Below the pieces are notes generated by a model, which was not told the origin of the DNA, did not search any database, and saw only the letters and a program-made list of their open reading frames with translations. A stretch of DNA of 64,000 nt from Spirosoma validum (GTDB lineage Bacteria > Bacteroidota > Bacteroidia > Cytophagales > Spirosomataceae): positions 248,001-312,000 of the forward strand of contig NZ_JACXAA010000006.1 of assembly GCF_014699035.1 (NCBI RefSeq), given 5' to 3'. This document shows positions 36,019-44,774 of the stretch, piece by piece. Both the position numbers and the translations under genes were made by a program. The first letter of the stretch is position 1, and every line of letters begins with the position of its first letter.

Positions 36019-36164
36019 ACCTTTATGCAATTAATTGATTGTCTAAGTTACAGAAAAACAGCGCATAAGCTAAGTTGCGACAAGAAACGCACACTTTTTC
36101 TAAATTATTGTGCAACATTCTCATTTTTCCTGCATCTTTCTTCTAATTAACAACCTAAACACCA

Positions 36165-36770
36165 TTGAGTCTGAACCTGTTGGAAACGAACCGAAATCGC
36201 AACGGCGAACCGACCGGACCGCTATATCCAGACCGACATGCTGACCTGGTCAAACGCTGCCAACAGGGTGAGCGACGGGCCCAGTATGACCTCTATCAGC
36301 AGTACGTTAAGGCGATGTATAACGTATGCCTGCGGATTGTGAACCACGAGGCTGAAGCGGAGGATGTGTTGCAGGAAGCATTTATTGATGCCTTTAGTCA
36401 TATCAACTCGTTTCGGGGACAGAGTACGTTTGGCGCGTGGTTAAAGCAGATAGTTGTGAATCGGGCGATCAACCATCTGCGTAGTCGACGGTTGGAGTTG
36501 GTCGATATGGAATCGCGCCGATTTGGTGAAGATGACGGACCCGACCTAGCCAATCCAGAACCTTACGACGAAGACGGTGTTCAGCTAGAGGTTGATCGTG
36601 TTAAGCGAGCTATGCAACTGTTGCCCGAAGGATACCGAGTTGTGCTATCGCTTTATTTGTTTGAGGGGTATGATCATGAAGAAATCGGCAACGTATTGAA
36701 TATCAGCGAAACAACATCTAGAACACAATATTTGCGAGGTAAGAAACGCTTACTTGAATTATTAAACTAA
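36165..36770 (+). CDS. ECF-type RNA polymerase sigma factor (module A)
   Basis: A 201-residue protein. Region 2 includes AYDL-like QYDLYQQYVKAMYNVCLRIV and EDVLQEAFIDAFSHINSFRG; region 4 has LPEGYRVVLSLYLFEGYDHE and IGNVLNISETTSRTQYLRGK. The start is TTG 36165: an in-frame stop lies just upstream, and the first ATG would remove most of region 2. It is followed, 58 bp on, by a one-TM protein and then a DUF4097-like exported protein, the same order as at 49166-47111. The recognised promoter is unknown; no FecR-type partner is present. Confidence 0.9.
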   Translation: MSLNLLETNRNRNGEPTGPLYPDRHADLVKRCQQGERRAQYDLYQQYVKAMYNVCLRIVNHEAEAEDVLQEAFIDAFSHINSFRGQSTFGAWLKQIVVNRAINHLRSRRLELVDMESRRFGEDDGPDLANPEPYDEDGVQLEVDRVKRAMQLLPEGYRVVLSLYLFEGYDHEEIGNVLNISETTSRTQYLRGKKRLLELLN

Positions 36771-36828
36771 TTGTGAATGGGAAGATCAATGCTACTGTAA
36801 ACAAGCATTACGTTTTCGCTCATTAGCT

Positions 36829-37467
36829 ATGAAAAATAATCTTGAACGATTTGTACGGGATAACCGAGAGGACTTTGACGACAAAGAACCATCGGCCAAA
36901 CTATGGCAAAAAATAGAAGCCGGTCTGGATAAAACCAGTTTAGATCGAACGGGCTTAGACAACCCAGGCTTAAATAGGCAGGAACCTAACAAAACCTCCC
37001 CGTTTCAGCAGATTCATAGAAATCATTCGCAATCGAGTGGTCGGCAGATTGGTTGGCCGTTCCTCGACTGGCGCGTGGCGGCTTCGATTGCCGTACTCTT
37101 ACTGCTGGGCGGTTTTCTATACATGAACCAACAGTATGGCGTGACGAAACAGCCCGAAGTAGTGGCAGCTAATCCGACATACGCAAAGGAAGTGGTGCAG
37201 TACACCCGGTTAATTGATACCAAACGTACTGAGTTGAAGCAAATGACTGAAGACAACCCGGAGCTATATCAGGAATTTGCTACCGATCTGGACCGACTTG
37301 AAAATTCATACAAGTCGCTAAAGGCGGATTTACCCAAAAACCCGAATCAGGAAGTCTTGATTCAGGCAATGATTCAGAATCTGCAATTGCAGATTAACCT
37401 GCTTAATGAACAGTTGCGCGTTATCGAGCGCATTAAACAACAAACCCATGAAAGTACTCCTGTATAG
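36829..37467 (+). CDS. One-TM protein, probable anti-sigma factor (module A)
   Basis: The 212-residue protein has a short cytoplasmic part with EPSAKLWQKIEAGL at 20-33, a Leu/Asn-rich linker with repeats (SLDRTGLDNPGLN near 37-50), one membrane segment near 82-98 (AASIAVLLLLGGFLYM) and a periplasmic coiled coil (about 115-208) rich in Leu, Glu and Gln. The layout is that of an anti-sigma factor lacking a zinc-binding domain. The cytoplasmic motif recurs twice in the module B protein. Its end overlaps the next gene by 20 bp. The anti-sigma role is inferred from topology and position. Confidence 0.8.
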   Translation: MKNNLERFVRDNREDFDDKEPSAKLWQKIEAGLDKTSLDRTGLDNPGLNRQEPNKTSPFQQIHRNHSQSSGRQIGWPFLDWRVAASIAVLLLLGGFLYMNQQYGVTKQPEVVAANPTYAKEVVQYTRLIDTKRTELKQMTEDNPELYQEFATDLDRLENSYKSLKADLPKNPNQEVLIQAMIQNLQLQINLLNEQLRVIERIKQQTHESTPV

Positions 37468-38500
37468 CGTATTGCTTTGTCTTTGCCCGTTGCTCACCAG
37501 GGCTGAGGATCCGATTGGCTTTGGCGCAATTGAGAAGAGAAAAACCATCATCAAGCTATTTGATGTGGATAGTAAAGACAACCTGGTCGTCGATAATCAA
37601 TTTGGCCAGGTGAATGTAGGGCTGTGGGACAAAAAAGAAATCCGTATTCAGATTACCATTGTGGCGAATTCGGATTCCGACGAGCGTGTACAGAAATTTC
37701 TGGATGCGGTCACCATCGAAGAGAAACGTACTGGTGATCAGATTTTGGTTAAGACGCATTTCGGCCAAAGCAGTGTTTCAAATTTGAGTCTTGGGAGGTG
37801 GAAAGAGGGCGGTGAGCGGAACTACGTTAAAATCAATTACGAGGTAATGATGCCAAGGCAAAATGCCTTGACAGTACGCAATCGATTTGGGAATACGAGC
37901 ATTCCAGCTTTCCAGGCGCCCCTTACGGTTCATAACCGGTATGGCAACTTCAGCGCGGAAGATCTTACAGGACGCCATAATGACATTGATGTGGCTTATG
38001 GGAAAGCAAACATCGGAAACATTGATCAGGGAAAGTTAGAGGTAGCTTACGGAAATCTTGAGCTATCAAGTGCCAAGGTGCTAACGCTGATTAATAAGTT
38101 CGGCAAGATGACCATCGGCGATGTTGGTAAATTAGACGCTGATATCAATTATTCGGGCGCCAAGATTGGGACTCTGCGCGAATCCGGAAAAATCAAGCTC
38201 GATTTCTCAGGTGGATTCCGAATTGATCAACTGCCAAAAACAGCTGACAATGTAGACATTCAGGCTTCATACTCATCAATCGCTTTACCTATGTCTAGCG
38301 ATAGTGACTGTGACTTCGACGTAACCGTTAGCTACGGCAACTTTAATTACGGATCTGGCTCAACGATGCACTTCAAAAGCCAGCCCAGTGATGATAATCG
38401 TCGTGGCCCAAAACTGATCAAGCAATACGTTGGCAAGGTTGGCAATGGCTCAGGCACTAAGGTCCGGGTCGTAGCGAAGTTTGGAAACGTGAATTTTTAA
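37448..38500 (+). CDS. Exported DUF4097-like beta-solenoid protein (module A)
   Basis: A 350-residue protein from ATG 37448; a longer frame to 37406 would lack the signal peptide at its start. The signal peptide (about 1-19, ending LLTRA) is followed by repeated short strands with the spaced motif FGN/YGN/YGK (RNRFGNTSI, HNRYGNFSA, VAYGKANIG, VAYGNLELS, INKFGKMTI), as in DUF4097/head-GIN adhesin-type right-handed solenoids. Family function is not settled. It is the third gene of the sigma module and probably a target or sensor of it. Confidence 0.8.
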   Translation: MKVLLYSVLLCLCPLLTRAEDPIGFGAIEKRKTIIKLFDVDSKDNLVVDNQFGQVNVGLWDKKEIRIQITIVANSDSDERVQKFLDAVTIEEKRTGDQILVKTHFGQSSVSNLSLGRWKEGGERNYVKINYEVMMPRQNALTVRNRFGNTSIPAFQAPLTVHNRYGNFSAEDLTGRHNDIDVAYGKANIGNIDQGKLEVAYGNLELSSAKVLTLINKFGKMTIGDVGKLDADINYSGAKIGTLRESGKIKLDFSGGFRIDQLPKTADNVDIQASYSSIALPMSSDSDCDFDVTVSYGNFNYGSGSTMHFKSQPSDDNRRGPKLIKQYVGKVGNGSGTKVRVVAKFGNVNF

Positions 38501-38507
38501 TAGCTTG

Positions 38508-38533
38508 AACCGCTCCAGGCCGCTGGAGCAGTT
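38508..38533. terminator. Hairpin between convergent genes
   Basis: AACCGCTCCAG (38508-38518) pairs with CTGGAGCAGTT (38523-38533) with one mismatch and a GCCG loop. It lies in the 31-bp gap between the DUF4097-like (+) and cupin (-) genes. Confidence 0.75.
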
Positions 38534-39026
38534 ATGTCAGCATCTCGATCACCTCTTTGTGCTGCGGAAACTGAGCCAGCAACGTTTGGCGGTCAGCCAT
38601 TTCGAAATCAGCGAAATCGAAGCCGGGAGCTACGGTGCAGCCAACCAAAGAAAAATCGGTTCCCACTGCTGGTTTTGAACCAAACCAGTATCCAGCCGGG
38701 ACGACTGCCTGAAAAACCTCACCTTGCTGGAGATTGCTTCCTAGTTTAATGACGGTTAAATCACCAGCTGGCGAAATCGCGAAAACTTCCAGCGGACCAC
38801 CGGCATAAAAATGCCAGACTTCGTCAGCCTGAATGCGGTGTAAAGCGGAAATGTGATGGCTTTCGAGCAGGAAATAAATCGCTGTGCTGAATGCCCGATC
38901 ACCGCTGAAGCGATTTGGTAAAGCGGAATGAGAAATGGTTTCTCCTGACCGATACGTTTCGGCAAAGTATCCGCCCTCGGGATGAGGCTGCATAGCAAGC
39001 GCCTGAACGTAATATGTGGCAGTCAT
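38532..39026 (-). CDS. DUF985 cupin-domain protein
   Basis: The 164-residue protein shows the DUF985 (cupin_5) blocks: MQPHPEGGYFAETYRSGE near 12-29, STAIYFLLESHHISALHRI near 47-65, ADEVWHFYAGGPLEV near 67-81, GEVFQAVVPAGYWFGSKP near 101-118 and VGCTVAPGFDFADFEMADR near 128-146. These form a metal-lined cupin barrel. The biochemical role of the family is uncertain. It lies 90 bp downstream of tpiA on the same strand, with a hairpin between them. Confidence 0.88.
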   Translation of the reverse strand: MTATYYVQALAMQPHPEGGYFAETYRSGETISHSALPNRFSGDRAFSTAIYFLLESHHISALHRIQADEVWHFYAGGPLEVFAISPAGDLTVIKLGSNLQQGEVFQAVVPAGYWFGSKPAVGTDFSLVGCTVAPGFDFADFEMADRQTLLAQFPQHKEVIEMLT

Positions 39027-39053
39027 AAAGGTGAATGAGCGTAAAGTTAGAAG

Positions 39054-39099
39054 AGCGAAAGAAGCGAATCGACGTCGTGCCGACTTTCATTCTTTCGCT
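39054..39099 (-). terminator. Hairpin downstream of tpiA
   Basis: AGCGAAAGAA (39054-39063) and TTCTTTCGCT (39090-39099) are exact complements around a GC-rich loop that can fold further (GTCGTGCCGAC). It lies 18-63 bp after the tpiA stop on the minus strand. Confidence 0.6.
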
Positions 39100-39116
39100 T
39101 TTCCAGCATTTAACAT

Positions 39117-39881
39117 TTACTGAGCCGCCTTCACTACAGTAAGGAAATCGCGCGATTTGAGCGAGGCTCCACCAATGAGCCCTCCATCTACATCCGTTTG
39201 GGCGAAGAGCTCGGCGGCATTCTGGGCATTAGCACTGCCACCGTATAGAATTGTGGTATCCTGGGCTACAGAATCGCCATACTGATCCGCAATGTGGCGA
39301 CGTAGTTCAAAATGCATATCCTGCGCCTGTGCGGACGAGGCTGTCAACCCTGTACCAATCGCCCAAATGGGTTCATACGCGATGACTACGTTCGCAAATG
39401 ATTCGGCAGAAAGATGGAACAGGCTGTCTGTGATCTGATCCTTAACAAAAGCGACGTAATCGCCGTTTTCGCGCAAGTCACGCGATTCACCGCAGCAGAA
39501 GATGGGTTTTAGTCCACTGGCGAGCGCAACGTTAACTTTTTCGGCCAATTGCGCACTGGTTTCATCGAAATACTGACGACGTTCGCTATGACCAAGAATC
39601 ACATACTCAACCCCAATTGACTGTAACATCGGTGCCGAAATTTCACCCGTATACGCACCCGATTCTTTTTCATGGCAGTTCTGCGCACCCAGCGAAACCT
39701 TACCACCGGGTGTAACATACTGGCGGGCTGTAGCCAAGTATAGCGCGGGCGGGCATAACACGACCTCGACATTCCCTGTCACTTCGTCCTTAACCATATT
39801 AACTACTTCCGACAGAAGTGCTTTCGCTTCGTCGGCCGTTTTATTCATTTTCCAGTTACCGGCAACAATTTTCTTACGCAT
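39117..39881 (-). CDS. tpiA: Triosephosphate isomerase
   Basis: A 254-residue protein of standard length. Active-site motifs: GNWKMNKT near 8-15 (Asn, Lys), VILGHSERRQYF near 92-103 (catalytic His in GHSER), the catalytic Glu in AYEPIWAIGTG near 167-177 and phosphate-binding ILYGGSAN and VDGGLIGGASL near the end. It interconverts dihydroxyacetone phosphate and glyceraldehyde 3-phosphate in glycolysis and gluconeogenesis. The 250-bp region upstream is A+T-rich and divergent to the protease gene; I recognise no consensus promoter there. Confidence 0.97.
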   Translation of the reverse strand: MRKKIVAGNWKMNKTADEAKALLSEVVNMVKDEVTGNVEVVLCPPALYLATARQYVTPGGKVSLGAQNCHEKESGAYTGEISAPMLQSIGVEYVILGHSERRQYFDETSAQLAEKVNVALASGLKPIFCCGESRDLRENGDYVAFVKDQITDSLFHLSAESFANVVIAYEPIWAIGTGLTASSAQAQDMHFELRRHIADQYGDSVAQDTTILYGGSANAQNAAELFAQTDVDGGLIGGASLKSRDFLTVVKAAQ

Positions 39882-40131
39882 AACGACTTGATAATTGGGT
39901 GAAAATCAGGTTTTAAAATAAAAATCGTGAAAATTTTTATTCGTTTTTCCAGGGCGAAATTAGAACATTTAGCATGAACCCGTTACCTGCCTAGTACTAA
40001 ATTTTGCAGGAGTGATCTTATGCAGTAATTGGCATTCATTCGCTAAAAAACTAATTGTTAATTTATTGTGTTATTCGGATAAAAAATACGTAATTTCAGT
40101 GCTACAACTATAGGGGCAACAAATACAAATC

Positions 40132-41394
40132 ATGAAAACGCTGGTATTAGTAATCGGGCTAATAGGCATCTGTCTGGTTGCACGGGGAGATGACGAACGG
40201 CGTACACCCGATAAAGACCGTTATGGTTTTTTTATCGCTGGTAATCGAACCTGGACACGGATTCCGTTCCAGCTCCATTCAAACCTTATCATCGTTCCCG
40301 TAAAAATCAACGATTCGGATACGTTGAATTTTATTCTGGATACTGGCGTCAGTAATACAATTATTACGGACCCAAGCGCTTTTCGAAAAAAATCGATGGT
40401 GCTAACTCGCAAAGTTAAACTTAATGGAGCCGGGGAAGGGAACAACCTGACAGCCTCTATCGCTATTAACAATACGCTGACGATGGGTGGCCTACGGGCA
40501 GCACACCATAACGTAGTGATTCTGGATGAAGACGTTCTTAAGCTATCTGAATACGTTGGTACACCGGTACATGGTATTTTCGGCTATGAGATCTTTGCCA
40601 ATTTTGTCGTAAACGTTGATTTTCAACGTCGTGAGTTGATGATCATGCGGGCAGGCAAATACCGCTATCGTAAAGGAAAAGGAGATCGATACCCAATTAC
40701 CATTCAGGATACTAAAGCTTACACAGACGCTTTATCCGTATTTGACGGGGAGAAAGTGATGCCATTGCGGGTGGTACTCGACACGGGGGCAGGTCACGCG
40801 CTATTACTCGACCGGTCACGTAGTACGGCCGCCATGCCACTTCCGGAGAAAAGTATCCGGGCGCAATTAGGCCGGGGGCTAAACGGGGTTATTAATGGTT
40901 GCCTCGGTCGTATTCAGAAAATCCGATTTGGCCGCTATGAATTAGATAATATTCTCGCATCCTTTCCCGATAGTATGGCTTATGGCATGAAGCTGGTCAA
41001 TATGCCTGAACGTCAGGGTAACGTTGGCTGTGAGATATTACGTCGCTTTAACGTTACGTTCAATTATCCCGACCAGTACATCGTCATGAAGCCAATCAAA
41101 CGGCTGATGCGCGAGAGCTTTGAACACGATATGAGCGGGATGGAGCTACGAGCCAGGGGAAGTGGATTCCGTAATTATTACGTCGATAAGATCGTTGAAG
41201 GTTCCCCAGCCGATATGGCCGGTTTAGTTGAGGGTGACGAAGTATTGTTCGTAAATAACAACTCGGCTAACGATCTGACAATAAGCGATATCTACAAGCT
41301 TTTACAGAAAGGTGAAGGAAAAGAAATATCGTTGCTGGTTCGACGAAAGGGCCAGATTGTACTCGCTACGTTTGCTCTAAAACGGTTGATTTAA
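40132..41394 (+). CDS. Exported aspartyl protease with C-terminal PDZ domain
   Basis: The 420-residue protein has a signal peptide (about 1-20). It has two pepsin/retropepsin-type halves: FILDTGVSNTIITD near 81-94 and VVLDTGAGHALLLD near 218-231, each with the DTG catalytic triad (DTGV/DTGA rather than the usual DTGS). A PDZ domain follows near 335-420 (YYVDKIVEGSPADMAGLVEG, FVNNNSAND). This architecture is common in Bacteroidota and the substrate is unknown. It converges on the histidine kinase gene with only 8 bp between stops. Confidence 0.85.
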   Translation: MKTLVLVIGLIGICLVARGDDERRTPDKDRYGFFIAGNRTWTRIPFQLHSNLIIVPVKINDSDTLNFILDTGVSNTIITDPSAFRKKSMVLTRKVKLNGAGEGNNLTASIAINNTLTMGGLRAAHHNVVILDEDVLKLSEYVGTPVHGIFGYEIFANFVVNVDFQRRELMIMRAGKYRYRKGKGDRYPITIQDTKAYTDALSVFDGEKVMPLRVVLDTGAGHALLLDRSRSTAAMPLPEKSIRAQLGRGLNGVINGCLGRIQKIRFGRYELDNILASFPDSMAYGMKLVNMPERQGNVGCEILRRFNVTFNYPDQYIVMKPIKRLMRESFEHDMSGMELRARGSGFRNYYVDKIVEGSPADMAGLVEGDEVLFVNNNSANDLTISDIYKLLQKGEGKEISLLVRRKGQIVLATFALKRLI

Positions 41395-41402
41395 CGTCTA
41401 TA

Positions 41403-42440
41403 CTACGAATCTATCCGGTCCAGTTTAAATTTAAACGTAGTCCCTTTCTCGACTTTACTCATTACCGTAATTTTGGTTTTGTGAGCATTGAGGATGTGTT
41501 TCACAATGGCTAAACCCAGGCCGGTGCCTCCCCGATCTTTTGAACGGCTTTTCTCGACCCGATAGAGTCGCTCGAAAATCCGGCTTAAATGTTCAGGCGG
41601 AATCCCTGGTCCGTTGTCTCGAACGAAGACGAGAATGTGTTTTTTATCTTCTTCTAAACTGACGACCACCCGGCCATTTTCATTCCCATATTTTATTGCA
41701 TTTTCAACTAAGTTGATCATTACCTGCTTGATACGTTGTGGATCAGCTTTCACCCAAACATTACCCGAGTATGGCGGCTTTAGTAACAGCGACGTACCTT
41801 TAGCGAGTGCTGATTTTTCCAGTTGCTCAAAAACCTCCTGAATAACCTGGATGAAATCGATGCGCTCAAAGCTCATCTTTACTTCCCCCATTTCCAACTG
41901 CGATAAGACCACCAGATCTTTCACCAACGCATCGAGACCATCGAGACTTTTGGCTGCTTTGGACAAGAATTTATCACGTACCTGCTCATCATCAACAGCC
42001 CCATCAATAAGGGTGTGAATGAAGCCCTGAGCGGCAAAAATGGGCGTTTTCAGTTCGTGTGATACGTCGGCCAGAAACTCCCGCCGGAATTGCTCAAGCC
42101 GTTTTAATTCATCAATTTCCTTCTGCTTCTTAGCGACATACACGAAAATCTCATCGTTTAGCTTCTTGAACGGATTTGCATTCTGGATAATGGATTTCCT
42201 GGATATGCTGAAGTCGCGAATCTTAAGCTGATGAATGGTTTTATACATCTTGTTGACTTCACGGAATACGAGCAGTTCAATCGCGTAGTAAACCAGGAAA
42301 AAAGAAATAATAAATGAAGAAATGCCCACGACAAACAGCATAGCGTTTGTAACTCCTTCCACAAACGTCAGGAATACAAGCGTCAGCGCTGAAATAATAC
42401 AGGCCAGCAAAAGCGCAATAACGCGGGGACTAAGGGACAT
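41403..42440 (-). CDS. Sensor histidine kinase, PhoR-like
   Basis: The 345-residue protein has two membrane segments at 8-26 and 33-55 with almost no periplasmic loop, so it probably senses within the membrane or through a partner. A HAMP-like or linker helix follows, then the H-box FLADVSHELKTPIFAAQGF near 123-141, N-box NLVENAIKYG near 238, FVRDNGPGIP and GGTGLGLAIVKHIL. The usual PAS domain of PhoR is missing. It lies downstream of a PhoB-like regulator on the same strand, with an inverted repeat in the 120-bp gap. Confidence 0.92.
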   Translation of the reverse strand: MSLSPRVIALLLACIISALTLVFLTFVEGVTNAMLFVVGISSFIISFFLVYYAIELLVFREVNKMYKTIHQLKIRDFSISRKSIIQNANPFKKLNDEIFVYVAKKQKEIDELKRLEQFRREFLADVSHELKTPIFAAQGFIHTLIDGAVDDEQVRDKFLSKAAKSLDGLDALVKDLVVLSQLEMGEVKMSFERIDFIQVIQEVFEQLEKSALAKGTSLLLKPPYSGNVWVKADPQRIKQVMINLVENAIKYGNENGRVVVSLEEDKKHILVFVRDNGPGIPPEHLSRIFERLYRVEKSRSKDRGGTGLGLAIVKHILNAHKTKITVMSKVEKGTTFKFKLDRIDS

Positions 42441-42455
42441 GTAGCAAAGATAAAA

Positions 42456-42552
42456 AGAGTGAATGAACGATCCGCTGCAGTGAGGAAGGGCGAATTGTTA
42501 ACATACGTGTTACTCGCTCTTTCTCCGCTACAGCGGACCGTTCATTCACTCT
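42456..42552. repeat. 22-bp inverted repeat between response regulator and kinase
   Basis: A 22-bp arm at 42456-42477 (starting AGAGTGAATGAACG) is the reverse complement of 42531-42552 with one mismatch, around a 53-bp loop. It lies between the two genes of the two-component operon and could reduce kinase expression relative to the regulator. Confidence 0.6.
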
Positions 42553-42560
42553 GACACTCT

Positions 42561-43268
42561 TTATTCTGGCTGATCAGTAAACATATATCCTACACCTTTC
42601 AGGGTTCGGATGTGGGCATCACCAATTTTTTCGCGGAGCTTGCGAATGTGCACATCAACGGTACGTTCGAGTACGTAAATATCGGCACCCCATATTTTCT
42701 GAAGCAGCTCTTCACGACTGCATACTTTGTTGGGATGCTGTGCCAGAAAAAACAGTAATTCAAATTCTTTCTTTGGTAAGATCACTGATTTATCATTTTG
42801 ACTAACCGAATAATTTTTTCGATTAATCAGCAGATCAGCAATCGCAATTTGCTCACCAGGATCGGCTTTTTGGGCTTCGCGCCGGAATAAGGCGTTGATA
42901 CGGCTCATTAACGCACGAGGTTTGATCGGTTTGGTAATATAGTCGTCAGCACCAATGTCAAAAGCGGCCACTTCAGAATATTCTTCCGACCGGGCAGTTA
43001 GGTAAATGATGTATGATTGACGTAGTTCGGCAATATCCCGCAGTTGCCGCCCCGTCTCGATACCATCCATCTGTGGCATCATAATATCGAGCAGAACCAG
43101 TTCAGGTAAATACACCTTTGCTACTTCGATGGCTTTTCGACCATCCGTAGCTGTTTGAACCTCATAGCCTTCTTTAACGAGGTTATATTCGAGCATCTCA
43201 ACGATGTCGATGTCGTCATCCACGACTAATACTCGGTGTTTGGATTGAGCAGCTTTAGCAGCACTCAT
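42561..43268 (-). CDS. OmpR/PhoB-family response regulator
   Basis: The protein has 235 residues from ATG 43268; a frame extending to 43367 adds 33 residues unlike the family. The receiver domain has VLVVDDDIDIVEMLEYNL near 13-30 (acidic pocket), the phospho-acceptor Asp in LVLLDIMMPQMDGIETG near 55-71, TAR near 87 and the switch Lys in YITKPIKPRAL. The winged-helix domain contains PKKEFELLFFLAQHPNKVCS, SREELLQKIWG and RTVDVHIRKLREKIGD. It is paired with the kinase at 41403-42440. A TTAACA direct repeat at 43375-43391 may be its own binding site. Confidence 0.93.
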   Translation of the reverse strand: MSAAKAAQSKHRVLVVDDDIDIVEMLEYNLVKEGYEVQTATDGRKAIEVAKVYLPELVLLDIMMPQMDGIETGRQLRDIAELRQSYIIYLTARSEEYSEVAAFDIGADDYITKPIKPRALMSRINALFRREAQKADPGEQIAIADLLINRKNYSVSQNDKSVILPKKEFELLFFLAQHPNKVCSREELLQKIWGADIYVLERTVDVHIRKLREKIGDAHIRTLKGVGYMFTDQPE

Positions 43269-43374
43269 AGGTGAAAAAGTTGGTGAGAATGACTGTTCTA
43301 TAGGTAGATTTCCACAGATTGAGTACCCGAAGGTACGGGGCTTATCTACAACGTTATCAACCTGCAATGCATAC

Positions 43375-43391
43375 TTAACAAAAACTTAACA
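43375..43391. promoter_or_regulatory. Candidate Pho-type box (TTAACA direct repeat)
   Basis: TTAACA (43375-43380), 5 nt, TTAACA (43386-43391): exact direct repeats with 11-bp period, the arrangement bound by PhoB/PhoP-type regulators (Bacillus PhoP uses TTAACA-like hexamers with this spacing). It is 107 bp upstream of the PhoB-like gene, in the divergent region shared with the AI-2E family gene. Confidence 0.45.
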
Positions 43392-43559
43392 GCACATCCA
43401 TGGATTCAGTCCAGCATTTCGGAATTGAAAATTAATCTATTAATTCCCACTTAAGAATTCTGCTGCTCAAAACAAAGGTACTGATAGATGGTTCGCTACG
43501 TAGGCAATGTGCCAGCGACTAACAAACGACGAAGGACGCCATTGCCTTTATACACGATC

Positions 43560-44711
43560 ATGAATATTCGCCTTCGGGAAATTGAACTTCCATCCTACGC
43601 CAGACTGTCCTGCGTACTGCTTTCATTAGTTATTGTTATTTATGGACTCCACGTATTGGCAGGCTTGTTAATTCCATTGGTTTTTGCTATTCTATTTGCT
43701 GTCTTGCTCTTTCCGCTAGTGCAGCGACTCGAAAACTGGCATGTACCGCGCATACTCGCGATCGTGATTTGTTTATTGTTGGCACTGGCATTCCTAACGG
43801 GTTTGTTCTATGCTGTTTCAGTTCAGATCAGCAGTTTTTCGGAAGTTGTTCCCCAATTTGTCAAGCGTGCGAACGAGTACATCAACAGCATACGAACGTT
43901 TGCCGATGAGCAGCTGAATATTGATCGCCAGCGGCAGGTTGCTGAAATCAAAAAATATCTGAACCAGGCTCTTGCCGAAGGGGGAACGATCGTAACGACG
44001 ACTTTACTGGCCACGACCAGTATTCTTACCAATCTCTTTCTGGTGTTGCTGTTTGCGTTTTTCTTTCTACTCTACCGTGATTTCTTCCGGTCGTTTTTCT
44101 ACAAGGCTTTCAATGATGTTCGCCGGTCAGATATTGACAGCGTCATGGCTGGAATCTATGAAGTTGTGAAAGATTATCTCGCAGGGTTAGTGCTGGTAAT
44201 TCTTATCATCGGTACGTTAATGACGGTTGGGTTACTCATTCTTGGGGTCGACTATGCCGTATTCTTTGGCTTTTTCGGCGCGTGCCTGGTGTTAATTCCT
44301 TATTTTGGCATATCGCTCGGTTCACTGCTCCCGGCAGCCTATACGCTGGTTACACAGGATAATCCCTTTAAAGCGTTAGGTGTAATCGGTGTTTTTCTTT
44401 TCGTACAAGCTCTGGAAGGCAATTTTATTACCCCTTATATTGTTGGCTCTAAAGTAAGTATCAACCCGCTGGCTGCTATTATTGTGCTGATCCTCTGGGA
44501 AAATGTTTGGGGGTTGCCTGGTCTGGTGCTGGCCTTACCACTCACTGCCATTCTAAAAGTGATTTTCGACGCAGTCGACTCCCTCAAACCCTACGGCTTC
44601 CTGATTGGCGAAGCAGAAAAACCCCGTCCACCCATAAGAAATCTACAGGATTTAGCAGAACAACTTCCGAAACGGGTAAAAAAAGTGGGAAAAGTAGAGG
44701 AGAAAGAATAA
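43560..44711 (+). CDS. AI-2E transporter family (PerM-like) membrane protein
   Basis: The protein has 383 residues from ATG 43560; the frame to 43488 adds a basic stretch not typical of the family. About eight hydrophobic segments are present: a cluster at about 10-90, a soluble helical loop (RANEYINSIRTFADEQLNID), and a C-terminal cluster with LVLIPYFGISLGSLLPAAYT and VGSKVSINPLAAIIVLILWE. These two blocks are family hallmarks. Members include AI-2 exporters and Na+/H+ antiporters, so the cargo is uncertain. It is divergent from the response regulator, separated by a candidate Pho box. Confidence 0.87.
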   Translation: MNIRLREIELPSYARLSCVLLSLVIVIYGLHVLAGLLIPLVFAILFAVLLFPLVQRLENWHVPRILAIVICLLLALAFLTGLFYAVSVQISSFSEVVPQFVKRANEYINSIRTFADEQLNIDRQRQVAEIKKYLNQALAEGGTIVTTTLLATTSILTNLFLVLLFAFFFLLYRDFFRSFFYKAFNDVRRSDIDSVMAGIYEVVKDYLAGLVLVILIIGTLMTVGLLILGVDYAVFFGFFGACLVLIPYFGISLGSLLPAAYTLVTQDNPFKALGVIGVFLFVQALEGNFITPYIVGSKVSINPLAAIIVLILWENVWGLPGLVLALPLTAILKVIFDAVDSLKPYGFLIGEAEKPRPPIRNLQDLAEQLPKRVKKVGKVEEKE

Positions 44712-44774
44712 TAGTTAACGAGAGAATGATAAATACCTAAACAGGTTGTGTATCAGCTATCCACTCATCAATTA

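Noticed and set aside
36030..36164. sRNA or second promoter region upstream of the sigma factor
   Set aside because: A+T-rich, but no TTG/TAnnTTTG pair or stable hairpin was found.
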